From Pseudomonadota bacterium (GTDB taxonomy: Bacteria > Pseudomonadota > Alphaproteobacteria > Sphingomonadales > Sphingomonadaceae): a stretch of 8,073 nucleotides of DNA. Both the position numbers and the translations under genes were made by a program. The notes beneath the pieces are model-generated. The model did no database searches, had not been told where the DNA came from, and saw only the letters and a list, made by a program, of their open reading frames with translations. Each line of letters opens with the position of its first letter. Within the stretch, counting starts at the first letter, position 1. Where the stretch lies: positions 1 to 8,073 of the forward strand of contig JAFAED010000303.1 in the NCBI GenBank assembly GCA_023424275.1, written 5' to 3'. Of the stretch, positions 1-5,651 are shown one piece after another.

Positions 1-329
1 GTGCTCGCGGTCGAAATCGCATCGGCGCTGTAGCCGATCGCCGTCGAACGAGCCCCGCTGGCTACGGTGAAGGCGCCCGTCGCGGTTGCTTCTTCTGCGC
101 TGGCGTCGGCGACATGACCGACCGCAGTGCTCCTCGCTCCGTCGGCCGTGCTGGCGTTGCCGACCGCAACCGTTTCCCCGCTTGGCGCGCTGCTGTTGGC
201 GCCGCATTCGAGCCCGCCCCCCGGGCTGGCGTTGCATTCGGGGGTCGGATCGGCATGGGCGGGGACCGCAAGACCGAGGGCAAGCGCAAGCGGCGCCGAC
301 GCCGCCAGGATTCGGAACTTCAATGGCAT
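1..329 (-). CDS. Trimeric autotransporter adhesin-like protein with YadA-type head repeats (N-terminal part, runs off the window)
   Basis: The reading frame stays open from the ATG at 329 down to base 1, giving 109 codons with no stop, so the gene is partial at the window edge. Residues 1-26 look like a Sec signal peptide: a basic residue pair, a hydrophobic Leu/Ala core and a likely cut after Ala-His-Ala at 24-26. The mature start contains two cysteines (C32 and C42). From about residue 53 the sequence has small, Ala/Ser/Gly-rich repeats with A-V-G or A-x-G triplets whose glycines fall at 57, 71, 85 and 99, an exact 14-residue period. That period and composition match the left-handed beta-roll head of YadA-like adhesins (Hep_Hag/YadA_head repeats). 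AGGAGA at 336-341 lies 6 bases before the ATG and fixes the start. The membrane anchor would lie outside the window, so a trimeric autotransporter is inferred from the head repeats alone. The gene diverges from the sigma-factor gene, which may control it. Confidence 0.8.
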   Translation of the reverse strand, partial: MPLKFRILAASAPLALALGLAVPAHADPTPECNASPGGGLECGANSSAPSGETVAVGNASTADGARSTAVGHVADASAEEATATGAFTVASGARSTAIGYSADAISTAS

Positions 330-501
330 GATCTATCTCCTCTCGAAGCGTCGCAGACTGCGGCGGCGCCAACGGGCCGGGAGTAGGAGGAGCAACAGGC
401 CCGCAAATCATACGAACGAAGGAGCCGAAGAATTTTCAAGCAAAGCTGGCCGCTTAGGCGCATTTGCTCTACCGTCCCCATCGAACGATAAGGCGAAGCA
501 C
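330..501. promoter_or_regulatory. Divergent promoter region between adhesin and sigma-factor genes
   Basis: These 172 bases separate the divergent starts of the adhesin and the sigma factor, so both promoters should lie here. The adhesin Shine-Dalgarno sequence is at 336-341 and a sigma-gene Shine-Dalgarno sequence (AAGG) is at 490-493. The part around 395-445 is richer in A and T than its surroundings. I could not find a -35/-10 pair that I would defend. Confidence 0.5.
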
Positions 502-1008
502 ATGGCTGGCACCGACGCGATCATCGAGAGCCTCTACGAAGATTTGCGGGATATCGCGCGGCGCGAGCGCTTTCATGCGGGACGGCCGATGACGCTGCAA
601 ACGACGGCGGTTCTCCACGAAGCCTATATCAAGCTTTACAGACGCGAAGATTGGGAAAGCCGCGAGCATTTTCTGGGCACCGCCGCGACCGCGATCCGGC
701 ACGTCCTGGTCAATGCAGCCGTTGCCCGCAACGCGGCAAAGCGAGGCGGCGGCGAACGCGCCGCACCGCTCGACGAGGCGCACGACATGCCGATCGGCGA
801 TGAAGACCGCGAGCTTATCGCGCTCGACGGAGCGCTGAAGGGGCTCGCCGCTTTCGATCCCGAGCTAGCCAAGCTGATCGACTGCCGTTTCTTCGCCGGC
901 CTCACCGAGACGGAAACCGCCGAGGTCATGGGGATCAGCGAACGCAGCGTCAGACGTCGATGGACCCAGGCCCGTGCCTGGGTCCATCGCGAGATGAGCG
1001 AAGGCTGA
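502..1008 (+). CDS. ECF-type RNA polymerase sigma factor, X6/ECF43 family (PF07638-like)
   Basis: This 168-residue protein would direct RNA polymerase to a special promoter set. Region sigma-2 spans about residues 8-80. It includes the family hallmark T-L-Q-x-T-x-V-L-H-E-A-Y-I-K-L (31-45) and the segment from W51 through A61-A74. After a short linker, sigma-4 spans about 104-165, with the helix-turn-helix at 134-164. These features fit the TIGR02999 (X6) group, which often sits beside Ser/Thr kinases, as here. Sigma-2.2 lacks the usual acidic cluster and carries T34/T35 instead. In V. parahaemolyticus EcfP, a threonine in this region is phosphorylated by PknT to allow binding to polymerase; T35 is the likely equivalent (inference). 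The frame is open much further upstream, but the ATG at 502 is chosen because homology begins there and AAGG lies 8 bases ahead. No anti-sigma gene is seen. The 3' end carries a strong hairpin. Confidence 0.9.
   Translation: MAGTDAIIESLYEDLRDIARRERFHAGRPMTLQTTAVLHEAYIKLYRREDWESREHFLGTAATAIRHVLVNAAVARNAAKRGGGERAAPLDEAHDMPIGDEDRELIALDGALKGLAAFDPELAKLIDCRFFAGLTETETAEVMGISERSVRRRWTQARAWVHREMSEG
958..989. repeat. Perfect 14-bp inverted repeat with 4-base loop inside the sigma-factor gene
   Basis: Arms at 958-971 (CGATGGACCCAGGC) and 976-989 are exactly complementary around the loop CCGT. The repeat lies within codons for the second half of sigma-4, ending about 20 bases before the stop codon. No T-run follows on either strand, so it is not a classical intrinsic terminator. 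It could stabilise the 3' end of the mRNA or stop transcripts arriving from the convergent gene. Confidence 0.8.
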
Positions 1009-1030
1009 GCCCTCGCCTGCTGTGGCTCAG
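1005..1030. terminator. Possible bidirectional hairpin between convergent genes
   Basis: CTGAGCC at 1005-1011 pairs with GGCTCAG at 1024-1030 across a 12-base loop. The left arm contains the TGA of the sigma gene (1006-1008) and the right arm contains the reverse-strand TGA of the LGFP gene (1027-1029). The stem is only 7 bp and lacks a T-run, so termination is a weak inference from its place between two convergent stops. Confidence 0.35.
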
Positions 1031-2199
1031 GCCGGATCGACCGTGAACAGCGCCTTATATTCAGCGCCGCCGGCTTTCAGCAGCGCGCTTTCGAGCTTGT
1101 AGGGCAGGATTTTCTCCGCCTTGTAGACGCTGCCGCGCGTCGCGAGCGTCACAAGCCGCTTCGTCGACAGCGCAATCTGGTCGCTGCCGATCAGATCGTC
1201 CTGCAGGTCGAGTAGCGCGGCGATCCCCGAAGCCAGCTTCGGCATCACCTTGTCCAGCGCCGGCCCGGCGATCTTCGAAATGATCGGACCGACCAGCGGG
1301 ATGAACTGCAGCAGGAATTTGCCGACTTCATGGTTGGTCATGACCAGCTGCTCGACGGCCTTGCGATTGCCCTCCTCGCTGCCGAAGTCATGCTCCATTC
1401 CGACGACGCCCAAAGTCAATCCGTAGGCGGGGCCGCGGTAAAGCTCGATGCGGTCGGCGCGGACGGTCCGGTCGTCGACGCCCTCATAGGTCTTCGACCG
1501 GAACGTGACGACATCCTTCTTCGGCGCGATGACCGACAGCAACATATAGGGCTCGTCCGAGCCCGACGACTGATCCTGATCGCTTTCGGAATAGGCGCGC
1601 ATTCCGACATAGGTGACGACAACGTCGCGCAGGTCGATCGCGCCGGTGTCACCCCACCAATAAATCCAGCCGTGCTGGAAGCTGTTCGCCCGCCCGCCTT
1701 CGTCGATGTCGCCTTCGTCGCTCGTCGGATATCCGAGATAGGAGCGCTCCCAGCCAAGCTCGGCCCAGCGCCTGCGAATATCGCCCCAGATGGCTGCCGC
1801 GCCCGTCGAAGGCGACCAGTAGATCGAGGCGCCGTCGTCGAAATGATTGTAGCGACCGGCTCCGTCGGGCGTCGTGAGTTCATCTGTCTCGGGTACCCAC
1901 TTCGCGCCAAGCTCTTTCCATTTGGCGTAGATCGCACCCATGATGTGGAAAGCCTCGTTGCGCTCGCTGTTATAGACAAGACACTGGGTCCCAAAGTCCC
2001 AGACCCGAGCCGTCAGCGATGCGGGTGCAGGCGCTCCGAAACGGCCGGCGCCGCCCATCGCGTCGAACTTCTTCTGAAGCGCCGCGCGTCCCTTCGTGAC
2101 CGCAACGCCGGATGCCTTGCCCTTGAACTTGATCTTCTTCGCGGTTGTTAGCGACATCTTCTTTGCCGTTGCGATCGGTTTCGCCTGTGAGGTCGGCAT
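1027..2199 (-). CDS. LGFP-repeat protein with unrecognised C-terminal domain
   Basis: This 390-residue protein has a Lys-rich N-terminus (about 1-40) and no signal peptide that I can see. Residues 38-188 hold about three LGFP-type units (PF08310-like). The clearest are the second and third, marked by K-W-K-E-L-G (94-99), G-A-S-I-Y-W-S-P-S-T-G-A (123-134), R-W-A-E-L-G (144-149), L-G-Y-P-T-S (155-160) and W-I-Y-W-W-G-D-T-G-A (178-187). LGFP repeats are best known from cell-wall-associated proteins of actinobacteria. Residues 190-265 look beta-rich and include S-D-E-P-Y (214-218); 293-335 is hydrophobic and helical; I cannot name this C-terminal part. The frame is open to 2325, but the ATG at 2199 is chosen because AGGAG lies 7 bases ahead of it. 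The gene follows the kinase gene on the same strand after 188 bases. A role in envelope or surface interaction is inference; how it leaves the cytoplasm, if it does, is unclear. Confidence 0.75.
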   Translation of the reverse strand: MPTSQAKPIATAKKMSLTTAKKIKFKGKASGVAVTKGRAALQKKFDAMGGAGRFGAPAPASLTARVWDFGTQCLVYNSERNEAFHIMGAIYAKWKELGAKWVPETDELTTPDGAGRYNHFDDGASIYWSPSTGAAAIWGDIRRRWAELGWERSYLGYPTSDEGDIDEGGRANSFQHGWIYWWGDTGAIDLRDVVVTYVGMRAYSESDQDQSSGSDEPYMLLSVIAPKKDVVTFRSKTYEGVDDRTVRADRIELYRGPAYGLTLGVVGMEHDFGSEEGNRKAVEQLVMTNHEVGKFLLQFIPLVGPIISKIAGPALDKVMPKLASGIAALLDLQDDLIGSDQIALSTKRLVTLATRGSVYKAEKILPYKLESALLKAGGAEYKALFTVDPA

Positions 2200-2206
2200 G
2201 ATCCTG

Positions 2207-2211
2207 CTCCT
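2207..2211 (-). promoter_or_regulatory. Ribosome binding site deciding the LGFP gene start
   Basis: On the minus strand AGGAG sits 7 bases before the ATG at 2199. The upstream ATG at 2325 in the same frame would add 42 residues without family resemblance, and would make the inverted repeat just upstream coding. Confidence 0.7.
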
Positions 2212-2215
2212 GCTT

Positions 2216-2277
2216 CGGCATCCCCCGATAAACCGGCCGGAAAGATGCGTTAGGGGGGATGCCGTCACCGGCCGGTG
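2216..2277. repeat. Inverted repeat plus palindrome cluster upstream of the LGFP gene
   Basis: CGGCATCCCCC (2216-2226) and GGGGGATGCCG (2254-2264) form a perfect 11-bp inverted repeat with a 27-base spacer. CACCGGCCGGTG (2266-2277) is a perfect 12-bp palindrome, and its ACCGGCCGG core recurs at 2232-2240, 35 bases away in the same orientation. In the LGFP transcript the stem would end just ahead of the Shine-Dalgarno sequence, so it could act as a leader structure, an operator, or the end of the kinase transcript. No T-run follows. Confidence 0.7.
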
Positions 2278-2387
2278 CGAAGACGACATCCCCAACCTAG
2301 AAATACGGACGGATCGCCAGGTCATTGGATCGAAGGATAATCACGGCGCCTCGTCGCACCTTTCGCTCGGCCTGGCGCTCGCGAAAT

Positions 2388-4820
2388 TCAGCGAATCCTG
2401 TCCCGCAGGCGTTTGACGATCGCGAGCGAAGGGCCGGCAGACGGGCCGAGCCCGGCGAGAATTTTCTCGGTGGCCGCAAGATCGGCCCGCGCCGCGTCGA
2501 AGCGCCCATTTGCGATTTGCACCGCAGCGCGAGCGCGCAGATAGGGCGCGCTATTATCCGGATCGACGCCGAGTTTCCGGAAATCGCTCTCAGCCTTCGC
2601 CAGATCACGGCGGGCTTCGTCGATGCGGCCGCTACCCGCGAGCGCTTCGACGCGCGTTGTCTGGAGCGCAAGACCCGCAGGCGAACCGATACCAAGATAT
2701 TTCTCGATCATCGGACGCGCTTCGTCGAACGCCGAGAGCGCGTCGCGGTCGCGTCCCAATGCCAGGTTGATCCCGCCGGCCTGCATCAACGCAAAGCCCA
2801 TCCCGGCCGACGGACCGTAAAGTTCGCGGCGGAGCGATGCGACGCGATTATAGCCGGCCAAGCTCGCCTCAAGATCGCCCCGGATCGCCCGCGTGGTCGC
2901 GCGGTGCATCATGATCATCAGCGCCTGTGCGCTCGCTTCCATATTCTCGCGCTTCGCCAGCGCTTCACCCTTGCCCAATATTCGCTCGGCATCGTCGACG
3001 CGACCGGATTCGATATAATGGGCGCCAAGATTGGCGTAGCGCGTCAACAGTTCGCGCGAGTTGTGCGCATAGGCCCGCTCAGCCGCGGGAAGATTCTCCT
3101 CGAGCAGCTTGATCGCCTCGTCGCGCTTGCCCGCGACGCGCAGCATATAGGCACGCGCGCTCACGACGTCAGCGCGTTCGGTTCGAAAACGCTCGGGATC
3201 GGTCCGGAAAACCCGGTCGGCAGCATCGATCAGCGGTCGCGCTTCGTCGACCTTGCCCGTCGACGCGAATATCTGGCCGAGGCGCTGCTGAAGGCGCGCC
3301 ATGGTCGCGGGATCCTTCTTGCCCACCCCCGCGTCGATGGCGCGGCGCAGAAAGGCCTCGGCCCCCGCGATATCCTCGGTCAACGTGTAAAGGTCGGCAA
3401 GCGTGATAACGGCTTCGGCGGTATCGGGATCGTCGGGATCGCTGGTCGCGATGAGGTTGCGCGCACTGGTGTTCAACATGTCGCGCGCGGTGGCCGACTG
3501 GATTTGGCCCGCATCGCTGGCATTGCGGAAGAGGATCGTCATCGCATTGAAAGCCGCTTCGGCCCGGCGCAGCTCGGCGCGCGCGATGTCGCGCTCGATC
3601 GACGCCCGATGCGCCTGCCACGCGATTCCGCCTGCCCCGGCCAGCAACGCCAGAGACAAAGCGGAACCCAGAGCCACGCCCCATCGGTTCCGCTGCACGA
3701 AACGGCGAAGGCGATAGCCTCGCGATCCTGCATGGGCGCGCACCGGCTGCATTCGCTGATGGCGCCGAACATCGTCGGCAAGGTCGGCAACGCTGGCATA
3801 GCGGTCGGCAGGGTCGTTGCGCATCGCTTTCAGGACAATTGCGTCGAGATCGCCGGCGATGCGTTGCGGCGCCACGGGGCTCTCGCCCTGTTCCAGCGCG
3901 CGCTTGCTCGGCGCCACAGGATCGTCGTGCAGCGCACGTCGAATGAGGGACGCGACCGATCCGGCACCCGCCCGCCATGGGCCCGTCCCCGTCAGCAATT
4001 CATGTAAAACCGCGCCGAGCGCATAAACGTCGGTCGCCACCGTCGGTCGGGCATTGCGCAGCTGTTCAGGCGCCGCATAGTCGGGGGTCAGGAGCGCCAT
4101 CGTCATCGTCCGGTCGCTGGCATCGTCGGCGATCTGCGCAATACCGAAATCGAGCAAGCGCACGCGCCCGCCCTCGTCGATCATGATATTGGCGAGCTTG
4201 ATATCGCGATGCACGACGAGCCGCGCATGGGCGTAGGAGACCGCTTCGCACAATTCGAGAAACAGGCGCAATCGGTCCTCCAGCGACGCACGATGCCGCG
4301 CGCACCATCTGCCGATATCCTCGCCCTCGACATATTCCATCGCCATGAAGGCGCGGCCGTCGTCGGCGATGCCTCCGTCGATCAGTCGCGCGATCCCGGG
4401 ATGTTCGAGCGTTGCCAGCAGCGCGCGTTCGGATTCGAACAGCGCCGCGCGCGCTACCGCCTCCGGTCGCAGCATCTTCAGGGCAACGCGCTGCTCGAAT
4501 CCGCCTGCGCTACGATCGGCCAGATAAACTTCCCCCATCCCGCCGCGCCCGATCAGCCTGGCGATACGGAAGGCACCCACGACCGTGCCGGATACAAGGG
4601 ACGCATAATCGCGCCGCGGTTCGCCCGATAGATCGGCGGGACTGAGATCGAGGAGGCCATCGCCCCTACTCGCATGCAGCAGACTTCGTGCCTGCTCGAC
4701 GATCAGGGGATCGAGGCCTGCCCGCGTCAGCGCCGCATCGCGATCGTCAACGGGCAGGTCGACAAGTTCGTCGAACAGGCGCCAGATCGCAGGCCATTCG
4801 CTCTCAGTGGGCTGCCGCAT
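2388..4820 (-). CDS. Transmembrane Ser/Thr protein kinase with C-terminal TPR-like periplasmic sensor region
   Basis: This 810-residue kinase has all the main Hanks-type motifs: the Gly-rich loop G-R-G-G-M-G-E-V-Y (91-99), the ATP lysine K115 in V-A-L-K, the likely helix-C glutamate E131, the catalytic H-R-D-I-K-L-A-N (204-211, D206), D-F-G (224-226) and T-P-D-Y-A-A-P-E (245-252). Threonines 238, 240 and 245 in the activation loop are candidate autophosphorylation sites. The first 70 residues match the helical lead-in common in kinases of this kind. One membrane segment (about 381-401) follows an Arg-rich stretch, placing the kinase domain in the cytoplasm. Residues 410-810 are helical, TPR-like repeats that would lie in the periplasm and sense a signal or partner. 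The nearby X6 sigma factor is the expected substrate, as with PknT/EcfP. The ATG at 4820 has a weak AGG 8 bases upstream and overlaps a short upstream ORF by 17 bases, which suggests coupled translation. Confidence 0.92.
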   Translation of the reverse strand: MRQPTESEWPAIWRLFDELVDLPVDDRDAALTRAGLDPLIVEQARSLLHASRGDGLLDLSPADLSGEPRRDYASLVSGTVVGAFRIARLIGRGGMGEVYLADRSAGGFEQRVALKMLRPEAVARAALFESERALLATLEHPGIARLIDGGIADDGRAFMAMEYVEGEDIGRWCARHRASLEDRLRLFLELCEAVSYAHARLVVHRDIKLANIMIDEGGRVRLLDFGIAQIADDASDRTMTMALLTPDYAAPEQLRNARPTVATDVYALGAVLHELLTGTGPWRAGAGSVASLIRRALHDDPVAPSKRALEQGESPVAPQRIAGDLDAIVLKAMRNDPADRYASVADLADDVRRHQRMQPVRAHAGSRGYRLRRFVQRNRWGVALGSALSLALLAGAGGIAWQAHRASIERDIARAELRRAEAAFNAMTILFRNASDAGQIQSATARDMLNTSARNLIATSDPDDPDTAEAVITLADLYTLTEDIAGAEAFLRRAIDAGVGKKDPATMARLQQRLGQIFASTGKVDEARPLIDAADRVFRTDPERFRTERADVVSARAYMLRVAGKRDEAIKLLEENLPAAERAYAHNSRELLTRYANLGAHYIESGRVDDAERILGKGEALAKRENMEASAQALMIMMHRATTRAIRGDLEASLAGYNRVASLRRELYGPSAGMGFALMQAGGINLALGRDRDALSAFDEARPMIEKYLGIGSPAGLALQTTRVEALAGSGRIDEARRDLAKAESDFRKLGVDPDNSAPYLRARAAVQIANGRFDAARADLAATEKILAGLGPSAGPSLAIVKRLRDRIR

Positions 4821-4914
4821 CGGGCATGCCTATCATCGCCATACTATTTGCATCAAGAAACAATGGCTTCAGTCCCGGCAAAGCCGGTCCTGCGTCTTCG
4901 CGGCCCAGGAACAT
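4804..4914 (-). CDS. Possible 36-residue small ORF overlapping the kinase start
   Basis: On the minus strand an ATG at 4914 follows a very good Shine-Dalgarno sequence (AAGGAG, 4921-4926, 6 bases ahead). It opens a 36-codon frame that begins M-F-L-G-R-E-D-A-G-P and ends P-D-A-A-A-H. Its stop lies 17 bases inside the kinase gene, in another frame. The kinase itself has a much weaker ribosome site, so this ORF may be a leader whose translation feeds the kinase start. The same frame is open further upstream to 5046. The peptide has no signal peptide, membrane segment or family that I recognise. Whether it is a functional protein, a translation-coupling device or chance is open. Confidence 0.35.
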   Translation of the reverse strand: MFLGREDAGPALPGLKPLFLDANSMAMIGMPDAAAH

Positions 4915-4920
4915 ATCTTT

Positions 4921-4926
4921 CTCCTT
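4921..4926 (-). promoter_or_regulatory. Strong ribosome binding site of the small ORF ahead of the kinase
   Basis: AAGGAG on the minus strand lies 6 bases before the ATG at 4914 and is clearly stronger than the site in front of the kinase ATG. It is the main evidence that the short frame is translated. Confidence 0.45.
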
Positions 4927-5044
4927 CGCCGACGACGTCGCGCAAAGGAGCAGCCGAAGCATCCCATGATCGAATGACGTGAAAAAATCTTCCTGCTGGT
5001 GGCCGGCTTTTCCTCTCATTCCTGTCTCCCTTCTTGCAACAGAC
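4927..5044. promoter_or_regulatory. Divergent promoter region between kinase and LuxR-type operon
   Basis: Roughly 120 bases separate the ribosome sites of the leftward small ORF/kinase transcript and the rightward LuxR-type gene, so promoters for both should lie here. There is an A-run at 4982-4987, next to the motif ATCGAATGAC (4969-4978) that resembles sequences upstream of the adhesin and LGFP genes. No clear -35/-10 pair was found. Confidence 0.4.
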
Positions 5045-5050
5045 AAGGAG
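5045..5050 (+). promoter_or_regulatory. Ribosome binding site deciding the LuxR-type gene start
   Basis: AAGGAG lies 7 bases before the ATG at 5058. This favours 5058 over the in-frame TTG at 5034, which has no comparable site. Confidence 0.7.
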
Positions 5051-5057
5051 CAGGACG

Positions 5058-5651
5058 ATGATCCAACATCACCGGAAGCAACGCGCGGATTTTCACGACC
5101 GTCCGGGCGGCGGACAAGCGGCGTGGCTGATCGATGCCGAGCGGCGCGTCATCGACTTCAGCGAGGGCGCTGCGGCGGTCGGAGACGATGCCGACATTTT
5201 GTCGACAAGCTTCGGCCGCCTTATGACCAGCACGCAGGCCGACATGGTGCATCTGGAGCAGGCCATTAACGCAGCGCGCTGGAACGGAACAGCGACGGCA
5301 AAGCTGGGCAGCGGCAAACTGGACATCGACGTCATGCGAATGGGCGGAGATCGTCGCCGCCCACACTTTCTGCTGCTTGCGCGTCGGAGAGAGGAAGAGG
5401 AAAGCCAACGAACAGCCGATCGGGCAGCCGGGCGCTTCGGGTTGACCGCCGCCGAGCGCAAGCTGCTGGTCCAACTGCTTGAGGGCCGCGAGCTGAAGGA
5501 TGCGGCGATCTGTCTGGGCGTCGCCCGCACCACCGCGCGCACCCATCTTCAGCGCATCTTCGATAAAACGGGCGTGCGCAGACAGTCGGAGCTGCAACGG
5601 TTGATGGCGGCTGGGCACCACATTTCGGCCGCAGGAGACGCGCGATGCTGA
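5058..5651 (+). CDS. LuxR-family helix-turn-helix transcriptional regulator
   Basis: This 197-residue regulator has a C-terminal GerE/LuxR-type DNA-binding domain at about 128-183. It starts G-L-T-A-A-E-R-K and continues through the helix-turn-helix (V155-A156-R157-T158-T159-A160-R161-T162-H163-L164) to I-F-D-K-T-G-V-R-R-Q-S-E-L (167-179). The N-terminal half (about 18-110) looks like a small PAS-like alpha/beta sensor fold; no phosphoacceptor receiver domain or autoinducer-binding domain is visible. The ATG at 5058 is preferred over a TTG at 5034 because AAGGAG (5045-5050) lies 7 bases ahead of it. The stop overlaps the start of the membrane-protein gene, so the two are co-translated. The gene diverges from the kinase. 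Its target genes cannot be told from the sequence; control of its own operon is a reasonable guess. Confidence 0.85.
   Translation: MIQHHRKQRADFHDRPGGGQAAWLIDAERRVIDFSEGAAAVGDDADILSTSFGRLMTSTQADMVHLEQAINAARWNGTATAKLGSGKLDIDVMRMGGDRRRPHFLLLARRREEEESQRTADRAAGRFGLTAAERKLLVQLLEGRELKDAAICLGVARTTARTHLQRIFDKTGVRRQSELQRLMAAGHHISAAGDARC

Noticed and set aside
62..289. Minus-strand 75-codon frame inside the adhesin gene
   Set aside because: It is a shifted frame within the adhesin coding sequence, which has a signal peptide, 14-residue repeats and its own ribosome site.
127..501. N-terminal extension of the sigma-factor frame by 125 codons
   Set aside because: The extension overlaps the adhesin gene and has no family resemblance. 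The X6 homology begins right after the ATG at 502.
1330..2151. Plus-strand frame of 273 codons opposite the LGFP gene
   Set aside because: It has no ribosome site or family resemblance, while the opposite strand carries clear LGFP repeats and a good Shine-Dalgarno sequence.
2325..4007. Long plus-strand frame of 560 codons opposite the kinase gene
   Set aside because: It is rich in Arg, Ala and His with no recognisable domain, and lies opposite a kinase gene with full motif support. Long antisense frames are expected at this GC content.
4908..4928. GGAAC as a -35 element of a general stress response (EcfG) promoter
   Set aside because: No CGTT lies 16-17 bases downstream; the sequence there reads CCGA/CGAC.
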